Assembly (NCBI GenBank): GCA_022559845.1
Contig: CM040118.1
Span: 443,484,053-443,548,052, forward strand
Direction of reading: 5' to 3'
DNA length: 64,000 bases
From: Amorphophallus konjac
Taxonomy: Eukaryota > Streptophyta > Magnoliopsida > Alismatales > Araceae
A program made the translations under genes and the position numbers. The notes beneath the pieces were generated by a model. It saw only the letters and a program-made list of their open reading frames with translations, was not told where the DNA came from and made no database searches. Below are positions 1 to 9,721 of the stretch, in pieces. How positions within the stretch are numbered: position 1 is the first letter of the stretch; each line of letters opens with the position of its first letter.

Positions 1-1590
1 AGCCGGCCAAGCGGGGTGGGGAGAGATGCAAAGGAAACCGAGTTTTCGAGCTTCGCCGATTCTGTCTAGCTTCTGTAATTCTGGATAGGGAGTCGATGTT
101 GATGCAGCCAATAAATCCACCGAGCTCAGAATCTCATGAGACTTGCGCCAAAAGATTGCTAACCGGAGAGGGGTGCGGCTTGAATTTTTGGATGACGTTC
201 TGATTTGGGGGCTGACTGCTCCGGCGACTTGAAGATGGATGCAGCTCTGGTCTCTGGCCGAGCTCAGTCTGAAATGGCAGGTTGCAGAAGCGGGCACGGT
301 CGCTCCTGAGCTCCAAATCTGGCACCGCTGGACTTGTTGGAATCGTATACGAGTCTACTTTGCAGCAAAACAAATGGGGAAGTCTTCTGATGTCGGAGAT
401 GAGCTGGGTGTCCAGAGAAGTGGATGGTGGTTGGGGCAGACTGTGAGGAGGCAGACCGGCGTGGTTGTGGTATAAAATTGGTATCTCTGGTTGTCGGATG
501 CCGAATGGGATTCCGCCTTCTGTTCCTGGATTCTGACAGGGGGAGGAAGAACTTTGTTGAAGACCCTGAAGACTGGTTCCTTCAAGGCTCGTCGTGGGAG
601 AGTCTTCTCTGCCGCTCTGGCTCCTGGTCTGAGAGGTTCTGCGCAGTCGGGGAAGAACAGCCTTCACGGACGGCCACGAACTCGGAATGGAGTGATTCCA
701 CCTCGCCTGCGAAGAGCACAGGGAGGCCTTTCCAGAAAGTTAGGCCACGCCACCAGCAGAAGCAGGATGCAGTCGTGGACGTCGCTGTAACAGAGTGCTA
801 AACTGCAGGTCGGCCTGCACACAAAGCTGGAGTGGAGAAGAGAGGAGGGGGTGAACTTGGCTTGAGGGGAGAGGAGGGGTGCGACCTAGGGAGCAAGGAG
901 GGAAGGGGAGGTTCGAATTTGGGCTTTGGAATGAGTTAATTCAGCCTTGGGAAGGTGGAGATATGCTTAGGGAAGTGAAAGGGGTAGGTGGTGGTTGGAG
1001 GGTGGGGTTTTGAGTGGTGGAACTTCCTTGGGACTAGGTGAGGATTAAAGAGGGGTTGTGGGAAGTTGTGGGGAGTTAATGGAGGTAGGTGGGGGTTGGA
1101 AGTGGTTGAGAGGGGGAGGAGAGAGAGTGAATTTCGAAATTTAGAGAGAGGAGGAGAGAGAATGGAGAGATAATGAGAGAGAGAGAGATATTGAGAGAGT
1201 TTGAAAGGGTTTTCTTCAATATTCATCAAAAGTTGTTACAAATGAGAGAGGGGTGGGGTATTTATAGACTCCATAATTTTCCTAAGACCAAACTGACCCT
1301 GACAAACTAACTAAAGACCACACAGTCCAAGGGAGGGGCGCCCCTGGGCCTAGCCCAATGGATTGGGCCCATTAACCTATCTAACCAACATAATGACTCA
1401 ATACTTAGGAAAATGACTCAACTACCTAGGTACATGACTCAAAATAAAGGGAAAATTACATGATAATGACTCAAAGAAAATGTGAAGATTACATGACTAG
1501 TCTCAAAAATACATGACAAATATAATGGTGCTTGCCGTCGAACAATCCGAGTCTGGAAAAAGAGTGGAGGGGCAAGGGATGCCCTCATCA
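1..1590 (-). mobile_element. LTR of a chromovirus related to the 23-48 kb array, running off the left edge
   Basis: Read on the minus strand, this starts TGATGAGGGCATC at 1590, close to the TGATGGAGGCATC start of the array LTRs. It shares long blocks with them in the same order: a TATA box about 325 nt in, a purine/pyrimidine-biased leader, then the 'ggcgtggcct...tttctggaaaggcct...cttcgcaggcgagg' block (700-745 here, about 24270-24330 there). The two are clearly homologous but diverged, so this is a sister subfamily. The 1590 boundary falls inside the Tekay LTR, where the sequence resumes with 'tcaggggcgcc'. So this is the 5' edge of a younger minus-strand insertion (full element or solo LTR) whose remainder lies left of base 1. 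The small ORFs here are not convincing genes. Confidence 0.8.
1259..1267 (-). promoter_or_regulatory. TATA box of the reverse chromovirus LTR
   Basis: The minus strand reads CTATAAATA. It lies about 325 nt inside the LTR start, the same place as the TATA box of the array LTRs (about 320 nt), which marks the U3/R region. Confidence 0.55.
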
Positions 1591-2110
1591 TCAGGGGCGC
1601 CTCTTACAGAGGGTGGTACACTATTCATTTACTATTCATCAGTGTACAAAGGTTCTGAATCAGGAATTAATGATACGAATATGTTGAGAAAAATGCCAGG
1701 ATACCAGAAACATGTTTATGCAAAAATTTAGTACTTTAGTTCGATAGTTAAGGATTTTTGAATGTATTGAATTATCAATTACTCAAAATTCTAGAAATTG
1801 AATTGACGACATGGTGCATGTCTACATTTAATTGAAGACTTTGACGAAGTCTTCAATTTGTTAATTGGCGCCCTGGTCAGGGGCGCCATTTTCAAATGAC
1901 TTGGGTGTTTAAAACGTTAACAGAGGCTATAATTTAAGGTTTAAAACATGATTATTAAGACTGAAAACTAGTGTGATAAAATATGTTAAAAAGTTCATGA
2001 AATCATGCTAATAAACTAAGTTCAAACTCATAAAAAAATCATGATAATAGTATGTAACAAGCTATTAACAGATGTATAACATGGTATTATTCTTGGTCAT
2101 GGTAAAGCCA

Positions 2111-2111
<1 letters not shown>

Positions 2112-2143
<32 letters not shown>
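2112..2143. repeat. (AT)n microsatellite in Tekay 3' LTR
   Basis: About 16 AT units; the matching site in the 5' LTR (about 19316-19331) has about half as many. Confidence 0.9.
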
Positions 2144-2144
<1 letters not shown>

Positions 2145-3089
2145 CATGGTTGACTAGTTGATCGAACTCTAAACATGCATCAATTAACCTATTTAGCTAC
2201 TAGTTAGGCAAGGATTTGAGAACACCTACCTCTGTGAAGTGACAGGAGTTGACAGGAGAGGAAGAAGTAGCCCTTCCCTTCCTCTGTAACTCTTCAGAGC
2301 TTGTTCCCGTATCTAGCCTTCGAACTAACCAAAATAGGGGGAAAATAGAGTGTATTTTATAACCTTAGGGTCGACAGGATGGGGGACAAGATCCAGAATT
2401 ATAGGGTATTTAGTGGGTTTACAGCCTACACAGGCTGGAGGGATAGAATGATCGTGATAGTTGTCGGAAAAGAAATGACGCCCAAGAGAGGGTCGTGTCT
2501 TTCATAAGTTAGGATTTCCATGTTAAATTGCAAAGATTTTTATCTTTAAAATTGATGGAATTTGTTAGTGAAATTTCAGGGGTGAGACCCTTACATTTTT
2601 CTCTATTTTTAGATATAATTTTTTTTGAAAAATTCTTTTTAAATAAAAAATGACACTATTTACGTCACTATTCACGTTTAGGAAATAACGACTTAACATA
2701 TGTCGTTATTTTGAACAGAGATTTTTGTATTCACTCTACAATAACTAAAATTATCTATATACCCTTTCTCACTTTCTAAATTATGTTTATCCTTTAACAC
2801 TTCATCTATATACCATTATTTCTTCAAAACAATGATATAATGTAAAAGTTGAAATATGAAAATTTCTAAATTATGAAAATATGAATTGGCATCTTGTAAA
2901 AGTGATGTTTATCCTTTAAAACCATATCTCTATAATCTATTTCCTATTTCTTTATAATAGTGTAATAAGATGTATTATTAATTTCCTAAGTGATTGAAAA
3001 TATAATTTGGCATCTTCTAAAGCATCTATTGGTAATTAAATATTTTAAATGGTTAATCCAATAGAATTAGAATATGAGTTCAATAATTA

Positions 3090-3113
3090 AATATATATAT
3101 ATATATATATATA
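3090..3113. repeat. (AT)n microsatellite near the LTR start
   Basis: About 12 AT units close to the TGTAACA end; shorter in the 5' LTR copy (about 20281-20295). Confidence 0.85.
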
Positions 3114-3159
3114 ATAATTTTTTTTGTATATTTCTATTTTAAAATTCTCGGGTGTTACA

Positions 3160-3173
3160 CCCTCCCCTACTTA
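3160..3173 (-). other. Polypurine tract of the Tekay element
   Basis: The minus strand reads AAGTAGGGGAGGG directly before the 3' LTR start TGTAACACC. This is the expected plus-strand primer position and confirms the minus orientation. Confidence 0.75.
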
Positions 3174-3237
3174 AAAGAATTTGGTCCCCAAATTCAACTG
3201 TATAAGGATATTATGGAAAGTATAAAATACTTACAGT

Positions 3238-3956
3238 TTAGAATAATTCTGGGTATCTTCTTTTCACAGCTTCTTCGGTCTCCCAAGTTGCTTCTTGCTC
3301 CGCGCATCGATTCCATTGGATTTTCACCATAGGGATCGTCTTGCTCCTTAGAACTCGGACTTCGCGGTCGAGGATCCGCATCGTCCTTTGCTTATAAGTA
3401 AGATCACTTTGAATCACCAAATCAGCATGGTCGATGACGTGAGAAGGGTCGTGCACATATTTCTTCAGCATAGATATATGAAATACATTGTGCACTTCTG
3501 AGAGTTGAGGAGGTAAAGCAATACGGTAGGCCACCTCGCCCGCTCTTTCCAATACTTCGAATGGACCGATAAATCTCAGTGTAAGCTTGCCCTTAACACC
3601 GAATCTTCTAATACCTCGACCAGGAGATACCTTGAGAAATACATGGTCACCAACTTGGAACTCCAAATCTCTCCTTCTATTATCAGCATAAGATTTTTGC
3701 CTGCACTGAGCTACCTTGAGTCTCTCTCTGATAAGGTGTATCTTCTCAGTCGAATCTCTAACCATATCTGGGCCTAGAATTTGTCTTTCACCAACTTCTT
3801 CCTAGCATATTGGAGAACGAAAACGCCTGCCATAAAGCGCCTCGAAAGGTGCCATTTGAATACTAGCTTGATAGCTGTTATTATAGGCAAATTCGGCTAG
3901 GGATAAGTGGCCGTGCCAGCTTCCGTCGAAATCAATAATACACGCCCTTAACATAT
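3238..3956 (-). pseudogene. Tekay pol, integrase C-terminal part and chromodomain
   Basis: Minus-strand continuation of the integrase after the Tat insertion. It begins at [11 protein letters not shown], runs through [22 protein letters not shown], the basic QVGDHVFLKVSP segment and KLTLRFIGPFEVLERAGEVAYRIALP in shorter recognisable blocks, and ends with a chromodomain-type tail (ILDREVRVLRSKTIPMV, then ATWETEEAVKRRYPELF). That tail is typical of Tekay/Del chromoviruses, where it is thought to guide integration to heterochromatin. One in-frame TAG (3802-3804) follows FRSPIC where a Trp codon is usual. The upstream catalytic core is missing (see the Tat junction). Confidence 0.85.
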
Positions 3957-4146
3957 CTTCCACCACAGCTCCTCCCATTATTTCTCCTCCCATTATTGCT
4001 TCCACCACAGCTCTACTGACTTAACCATCAGAGGGTTTTTCCCCAGGGAAACCCCCTGGGCCCTCTGATACGTTTCCTTGTCTTGCAGTTCATCTTCTGG
4101 TGATCCACAGCCCGCTCAGGACACAGCGCGAGATTTCGCCTCTTCA
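3957..4146 (+). repeat. Remnant of the Tat 5' LTR
   Basis: Positions 3999-4146 match 12357-12506 almost base for base, ending in TCTTCA just before the primer site. At the left edge a stretch of about 42 bp ('cttccaccacagctcc...') is duplicated in tandem (3957-3998 and from 3999). Tekay integrase sequence ends at CTTCCA, which also occurs in the LTR. The rest of this LTR is gone. Confidence 0.8.
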
Positions 4147-4164
4147 TCTGGCACCGTCTGTGGG
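4147..4164 (+). other. Primer binding site of the Tat element
   Basis: TCTGGCACCGTCTGTGGG directly follows the LTR end TCTTCA. Position and form fit a tRNA primer site. I do not assign the tRNA from memory. Confidence 0.5.
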
Positions 4165-4183
4165 AAACGCATGAAGAGCCAAG

Positions 4184-6356
4184 ATGGTGAGAAGAAGCTC
4201 AGGGAGAAGGTCCGCCGGTGAGAGGGGTAAGGCCATGGTGGCGGCAGGAGATGGCCCCTCTAGGGCCTCTCAGAACCCTCCCTCTAACGCCAGCGTCCCC
4301 ACCAACGGGCCGCCGTCCCCTCCGACGGCGACAGGGCTACCCCCCAACAATGGCGACGAGGTCTTCCAGGCCCTCAATAAGAAGCTTGACGTCCTCTTGG
4401 AGCTCATGAGGGCCCAGGCGGCAAGGGATGCCAGGTCCCGCGCCCTGTCCGGGAGTCCCCCCCGTCGAAGTGCATCCCAGCATACCGCCGGGGGCTGCTT
4501 CACCCTCCGCGGTTAGTAGCTCATCCGCAACAACGTTGGAGGACCCTCGCAAGCTCCGCCCCCGGAGCAAGAGGCTTCCTCCACGCCCAGAAAAGGGAAA
4601 CAGGGGGCGAGGCCTCCGCGCCCGGGCACTGACGTTCCTGAGGATCGCCACGACGCCCCCCAGTCCCACGGCACGACCGCAACCGGAAGTATCCCTCCGA
4701 CTGAGGGATTTTGAAAGACGTTTTGCAGAGCAAGAGCGCGCCCTACGCGCCCTGCAGAAAACCTCTTTCCCGGAGGACGAGGAGAAATCCCCTTTCTCCG
4801 AATACATCTTGAAGGCAGAGGTGTCTCCCAGAACCTCCATTCTGACCTTCAAGCTCTATGATGGCCAGGGTGACCCAGCCGACCACTACGACAGCTTCGA
4901 CGCCCTGGTAACTCTGCATGGAACGCCGGATCCTATCAAATGCCGAGCCTTTGCGGCCACCCTGGTCCAAGGCGCTCAGGCATGGTTCCGGGCCCTCGCC
5001 CCTGGGTCCATCCGGGACTTCAGGCAATTCGGGCGAGTCTTCAAGGAAAGCTTCGCCGGGAGCGCCCCCCCAAGGTCAATAGCGGGGCTCCTAGCCCTTA
5101 AACAGGCGCAAGGGGAAAGGCTCCGGGCTTATGTCCACCGATTTAAATCGGAAGCCCTCAGAATTCCCCGCCTGGATGTGGCCTCGGCCACGACCGCTCT
5201 GACCGGGGGCACCCGGGATGAGAATCTCCGCCGCGAACTGGTCCTCCACCCTCCCTCGACCGTTGTCGAGCTAGTGACTCTGGCACTACGCCACGTCGAG
5301 TGCGAAGAAGTACTCAGTGCTTGTCGAGACACAACCGGCTTGGGTCGGGAGGGGGACAAGAAGCGGGCCTCAGAGCCAAATCCTGGCTCGGGCAAGAAGC
5401 GCGATCGGGAAGGAGAGCGCAAACGGAAGTATGAGCGATACACCCCGTTGACCGCGCTAGTCTACGAGATCTATGAATACATCAAAGACTCAGGACTTCT
5501 CCGCCAGCCTGAACCAATGAGATCGAAGAACCGCAAGCGCGACAGGCATTGCCTATTCCACGGTGACCACGGGCACCACACCGGCGACTGTCACCAGCTC
5601 CAAGACGAGATCGAGCGTCTCATCCGTCAGGGGCACCTGGCCCGGTTTGCAGCCGGGCGCAAAGAAGACCGAGACGCCGCCGAGGAGATCGACAATGCCC
5701 CCCGAGGGGTCCGCATCAACGTCATCTCCGAAGGAACGGCATCGGGCGGCGACACCAGCCGAGGAAGGAAGCGTCATGCCGAGCGGGCCAGCCAGGCCTT
5801 AGAGCCCTCCAGGGGCCCGCCGAGGGAGCCCCAGGTCATAGTCTTCTCCGACCAAGACCTGGAAGGGCTGAACACCCCGCATGATGATGCCCTCGTTATC
5901 TCGGCCACAATAAACCATTGTAACGTAGATAGAATTCTGGTTGACAATGGGAGCGCCCCCGATGTATTATCTTATGACTGTTTCCTCAAGATGGGGGAAG
6001 ACCCATCCAAGCTCCGCCCGATCCGAACACCCCTATACGGGTTTAACGGCCTGGCCACCTACCCCGAGGGAGCCCTAAGCCTGCCGGTCACCATCGGCAC
6101 CCCACCCAAAACCGTTACGGTCATGGTGGACTTCATAGTGATCAAGGGTATGATAGCGTACAACGCCATTTACGGCCAGAAAATCCTCAGCCGAATAAAG
6201 GCCATACCATCTACCTATCACCAGAATATGAAGTTTCCCACCAAAAATAGGTTGGGAGAAGTCCGAGGTAACCAGGCCACGGTTAGAAGGTGCTACAACA
6301 TCTCGGTGGAAGCCTCAAGGCCGGACGGGAAGGATAAGGGCCCCAAGGGAGTCTAG
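4184..6356 (+). pseudogene. Tat gag and protease
   Basis: Gag probably starts at ATG 4184 (MVRRSSGRRSAG) and shifts frame between about 4430 and 4516 into a long ORF (4428-6356). That ORF has a retrotransposon gag domain (around 4860-5060: DPADHYDSFDAL, then AQAWFRALAPGSI). A zinc-binding motif CLFHGDHGHHTGDC, typical of Tat gag, lies near 5548-5590. An aspartic protease core with VDNGSAPDVLSY sits near 5940 and has the DNGS active site usual in this lineage. Capsid and polyprotein-cleaving functions are inferred from family. The frame closes with TAG at 6354 where related elements read on into RT; a TAA at 6468 follows. Confidence 0.85.
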
Positions 6357-7747
6357 GGAAAGACCGTAACCACCGAGCCCGGTGGCGAATTGCTAACGGT
6401 ATTCCTAAACGATGACCCGGCCCTCGGAGTAAGGATCGGAGCCGACCTACCACCTAAGGAACAGCAGTAATACAAGAAATTTCTTTCTGGGTACATTCAG
6501 GGCTTTGCTTGGTCCGATGATCAACTCCCTGGCATACCAGAGAAGACCGTGATGCACAAGCTCAACCTCGACCCCATCGTGAGGCCCGTACAGCAACGGA
6601 GAAGGAAGCATGCGCCCAAGAAGCAGGCGATCATCAAGGCGCAGGTCACCAAGGGACAAGAGACTAGCCTCTTCAGATCAGTCCGGTACCCAACGTGGCT
6701 AGCCAACGTCGTCCTGGTGCCAAAAACCACAGGCAAATGGCGAATGTGCGTGGACTTCACTGATCTGAATAAGGCTACCCCCAAGGACTGCTATCCGCTA
6801 CCGAGCATCGACCAATTGGTTGATTCAACCTCAGGCAATGAGATACTCAGCTTCCTAGATGCCTATTCGGGTTATCACCAGATCAGAATGAACCCAGAAG
6901 ACGTCGAGAAGACCGCCTTCATCACCGACTGCGGCATGTATTACTACACCTGGATGCCCTTCGGGTTGAAGAACGCTGGAGCCACATATCAGCAACTGGT
7001 AAATCACATGTTCGAGGGACAGCTAGGTCGGAACGTCGAGGCTTACATCGACGACATGCTCGTCAAGACCCCCAAGGCCCAAGACCACTTCACCGACCTT
7101 GCCGAAACCTTCGGCACCCTCCTGAAGTACACATGAAGCTCAACCCCGCCAAGTGCGCCTTTGGAGTAAAATCCGATAAGTTCCTGGGTTTCCTGATCAC
7201 TCAGCGCGGGATCGAAGCCAACCCCGACAAAGTCCAGGCCATCCTGGACATGCACCCGCCCACGTGCGTTAAAGACGTCCAGCGTCTGACAGGGCATGTC
7301 GCCGCTCTCAGCCGTTTCCTGTCCCGTACGGCCGAACGATGCTTGCCCTTCTTCAAACTGATGAGGGGACCCAAGCTAGCATCTGCTACGTTCGCATGGG
7401 ATGAGGAATACCAGACAGCATTCACCGAGCTTAAGAAGTTCCTGGCTTCACCACCGGTGCTCTCCAAGCCCGTCCCAGGCGAAGTCTTACTGCTCTACCT
7501 CTCGGCGACGCCATCCACGGTCAGCTCGGTCCTAGTCAGAAATGACTCGAGAATCGAAAGACCGGTCAACTACACCAGCAAGGTGCTCAATGAGGCCGAA
7601 CGGAGGTACCCCGCAACAGAGAAACTCGTGCTAGCGTTGGTTACCTCTGCAAGGTGCCTCCGACCCTACTTCCAGGGGCACCCCATCACCGTGCTAACCG
7701 GCGAGCCGTTGAAGAAGATTCTGGCCCACCCCGAGGCCTCGGGGTGA
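6357..7747 (+). pseudogene. Tat reverse transcriptase and first RNase H
   Basis: RT blocks are in order: PTWLANVVLVPKTTGKWRMC, YPLPSIDQLVDST, FLDAYSGYHQIRM, MPFGLKNAGATYQ and the catalytic YIDDMLVK (about 7045). A one-base loss near 7130 shifts the frame, and reading resumes at ATG 7133 (MKLNPAKCAFGVK). The connection/RNase H part follows (PVNYTSKVLNEAERRYP, LVTSARCLRPYFQGHPI). The RT catalytic Asp pair is intact. The end is a TGA at 7745 followed by a TGA at 7757, both at positions that look like CGA and TGG originally. Frame changes and stops make it non-functional. Confidence 0.85.
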
Positions 7748-8493
7748 CTCGTCAAATGAGCCATTATGCTCAGGGCCTATGACATCTCGTACCAGCCACG
7801 ATCAGCAATCAAAGGCAAGCGCTCGCCGACTTCATTGCCGAAAGCACCATCCCGGCCGAAGACAGGCCTCCGATCACGATCGGGCCAACCTGGGAACTGT
7901 TCGTCGATGGATCATCCAATTCGGCAGGCAGCGGTGCGGGGATCCTCCTGAGGTCCCCTGAAGGGATAGAGCTACAGTACGCCTTGAAATTCAACTTCCA
8001 GGCATCCAACAATGCTTCCGAGTACGAGGCCCTTATCTCGGGAGCACGCATGGCCCGATGGTTGGGGGTCGAGCGAGTCAGGATCCACACCGACTCTCAG
8101 CTGGTCGCAAGTCAGGTCAACGGTGAGTATGAAGCTCGGGAGGCACCCATCATCAAATACCTTCAGTTGGTCCGGAGCCTGGCCCAACAGTTCGAGGAAT
8201 TTGGGGTAGTCCGGATAGCTCGGGAGCAAAACTCTCGGGCGGACGCCCTCTCTCGATTGGCCTCCTCCCTAGACCCTGAAGGTACACGATCGGTCCTCCT
8301 AGAAGAGCTAGAGTGCCCGAGCATCGACACGGAGCTCCTCGCTATTGACTTGGCCACTCCAAGTGACTGGCACTCCCCCTACCTGTCCTGGCTACAGGAC
8401 TCCCAAGAGCCCTCCGACCCTCGGGAAGCCCGCCGAATGAAGTATCAAGCTCGGCGCTTCGTCATCCTCGACAACACTCTCTACCGAAGATAG
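7748..8493 (+). pseudogene. Tat second (archaeal-type) RNase H
   Basis: After a frame change near 7815 the sequence reads ALADFIAEST, then WELFVDGSSNSAGSGAG, SEYEALISGARMA, VRIHTDSQLVASQV and NSRADALSRLAS. These give the Asp, Glu, Asp and Asp residues of an archaeal-like RNase H (RVT_3 type). This additional RNase H after the normal one is a diagnostic feature of Tat elements and is thought to replace the degenerate first domain in removing RNA from the hybrid. A TAG at 8491 ends the open stretch, and the frame changes again before the integrase. Confidence 0.85.
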
Positions 8494-9603
8494 TTCTCCG
8501 GTCCCCTCCTGAAGTGCCTCGGTCCCGACGAAGCAAGCCGAGCCATCCAAGAGATTCACCAAGGCTTGTGCGGAGCGCATGCAGGAGGTCGGCCGCTAGC
8601 CAAGATCCTGCTACGGCAGGGGTACTGGTGGCCCACCCTCCAGCGCGATTGCACGGCTCACGCATGGCAGTGCGACCGTTGCCAGCGGTTCGACCATTTG
8701 GTCCATCAGCCAGCTACGGAACTTGTCACCCTAGCCGAGCCTTGCCCTTTCGCTCGGTGGGGAATCGATATCCTTGGGCCATTCCCGACGGCCCAGTCCC
8801 AGAAGAAGTTCATCATCGTCGCCATCGACTACTTCACCAAGTGGATCGAGGCCGAGGCTACGGCAAGGATCACCGAGACAGTCGTTTTGGGCTTTGTTTG
8901 GAAATCGATCATTTGTCGCTTTGGCATCCCCCGAGTGATAGTAAGCAATAACGGTCGGCAATTCGACTCTCAGTATTTCCGAGACAAATGTGCCGACCTA
9001 AATATCCGTAACCACTTCACTTCGGTCGCCCACCCTCAGGCCAACGGGCTGGTTGAAAATGCCAACAAGACTATCTTAAAAGGCATAAAAACCAGACTCG
9101 GCAAGGCTAAGGGTAGCTGGATCGAGGAATTGCCTAGCGTACTATGGTCGCACCGAACGACCCCTAAGACGGCAACCGATGAAAGCCCTTTTCAGTTGGT
9201 ATATGGCACCGAAGCCGTCGTTCCATTAGAGATCGCCAATCCGTCTCTCCGAGTGATCAGCTTCTCACCTGAGGCAAACGGGCAAAAGTTGCTCTAGAAC
9301 CTCGACCTGGCAGACGAACTCTGAGAGATCGCGAACGTCCGAGCAACGGAGTACCAGCACCACCTCACTCGATACTACAACGCCAAGGTCTGAGACAGAC
9401 GCTTCCAACCGGGGGACTTCGTCCTCAGGAAGGCCAAAGCCTCTCGACCACTGGAGGCGGCGGGCAAGCTATCCCCCAACTGAGAAGGCCCCTACCGAGT
9501 GATCGAGACGCTCGGGAAAGGTGCGTACAGGCTAGCTACAATGGAAGGGGAACCCATTCCCCAGACATGGAATGCGACCACACTACGCAGATTCTATTTC
9601 TAA
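8494..9603 (+). pseudogene. Tat integrase, second catalytic Asp replaced by Asn
   Basis: The zinc-binding N-terminus is visible (H near 8570, then CDRCQRFDH). The core has the first Asp in FARWGIDILGPFP and the Glu in HPQANGLVENANKT. The second catalytic position reads VIVSNNGRQFDS near 8946, where SDNG is expected. A single G-to-A change (GAT/GAC to AAT/AAC) would explain this and would abolish strand transfer. The C-terminal part (LTRYYNAKV, RRFQPGDFVLRKA, GPYRVIETLGKGAYRL, ending RRFYF) holds a TAG at 9295 and TGA codons at 9322, 9391 and 9481. Pol ends at the TAA at 9601. Confidence 0.85.
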
Positions 9604-9721
9604 AGTTGTATAGCAAGATTGAATGAAATAAATTCCCTCTCCATTCATTCAAACAATTGTTGGTACATCAGATAGGCAAATGCTAGTACATCACATAGCA
9701 AAAAGTCCGTCTAACACCGCT

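Larger units (their letters stand above)
1591..3159 (-). repeat. Tekay 3' LTR, truncated (about 1.57 of 4.19 kb)
   Basis: Aligns end to end with 18795-20341 (for example the shared block at 1920-2070 versus 19130-19270), with several differences per 100 bases and small indels. The outer edge on the element's 5' side is 3159 (minus TGTAACACC). The part beyond 1591 is missing because another LTR inserted there. It contains AT microsatellites that differ in length from the other copy. Confidence 0.85.

Noticed and set aside
134..801. Overlapping ORFs of 76-177 codons on both strands
   Set aside because: They lie in LTR U5/R sequence homologous to 24.3-25.0 kb, where different frames are open. 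No family motif; chance ORFs in GC-richer LTR DNA.
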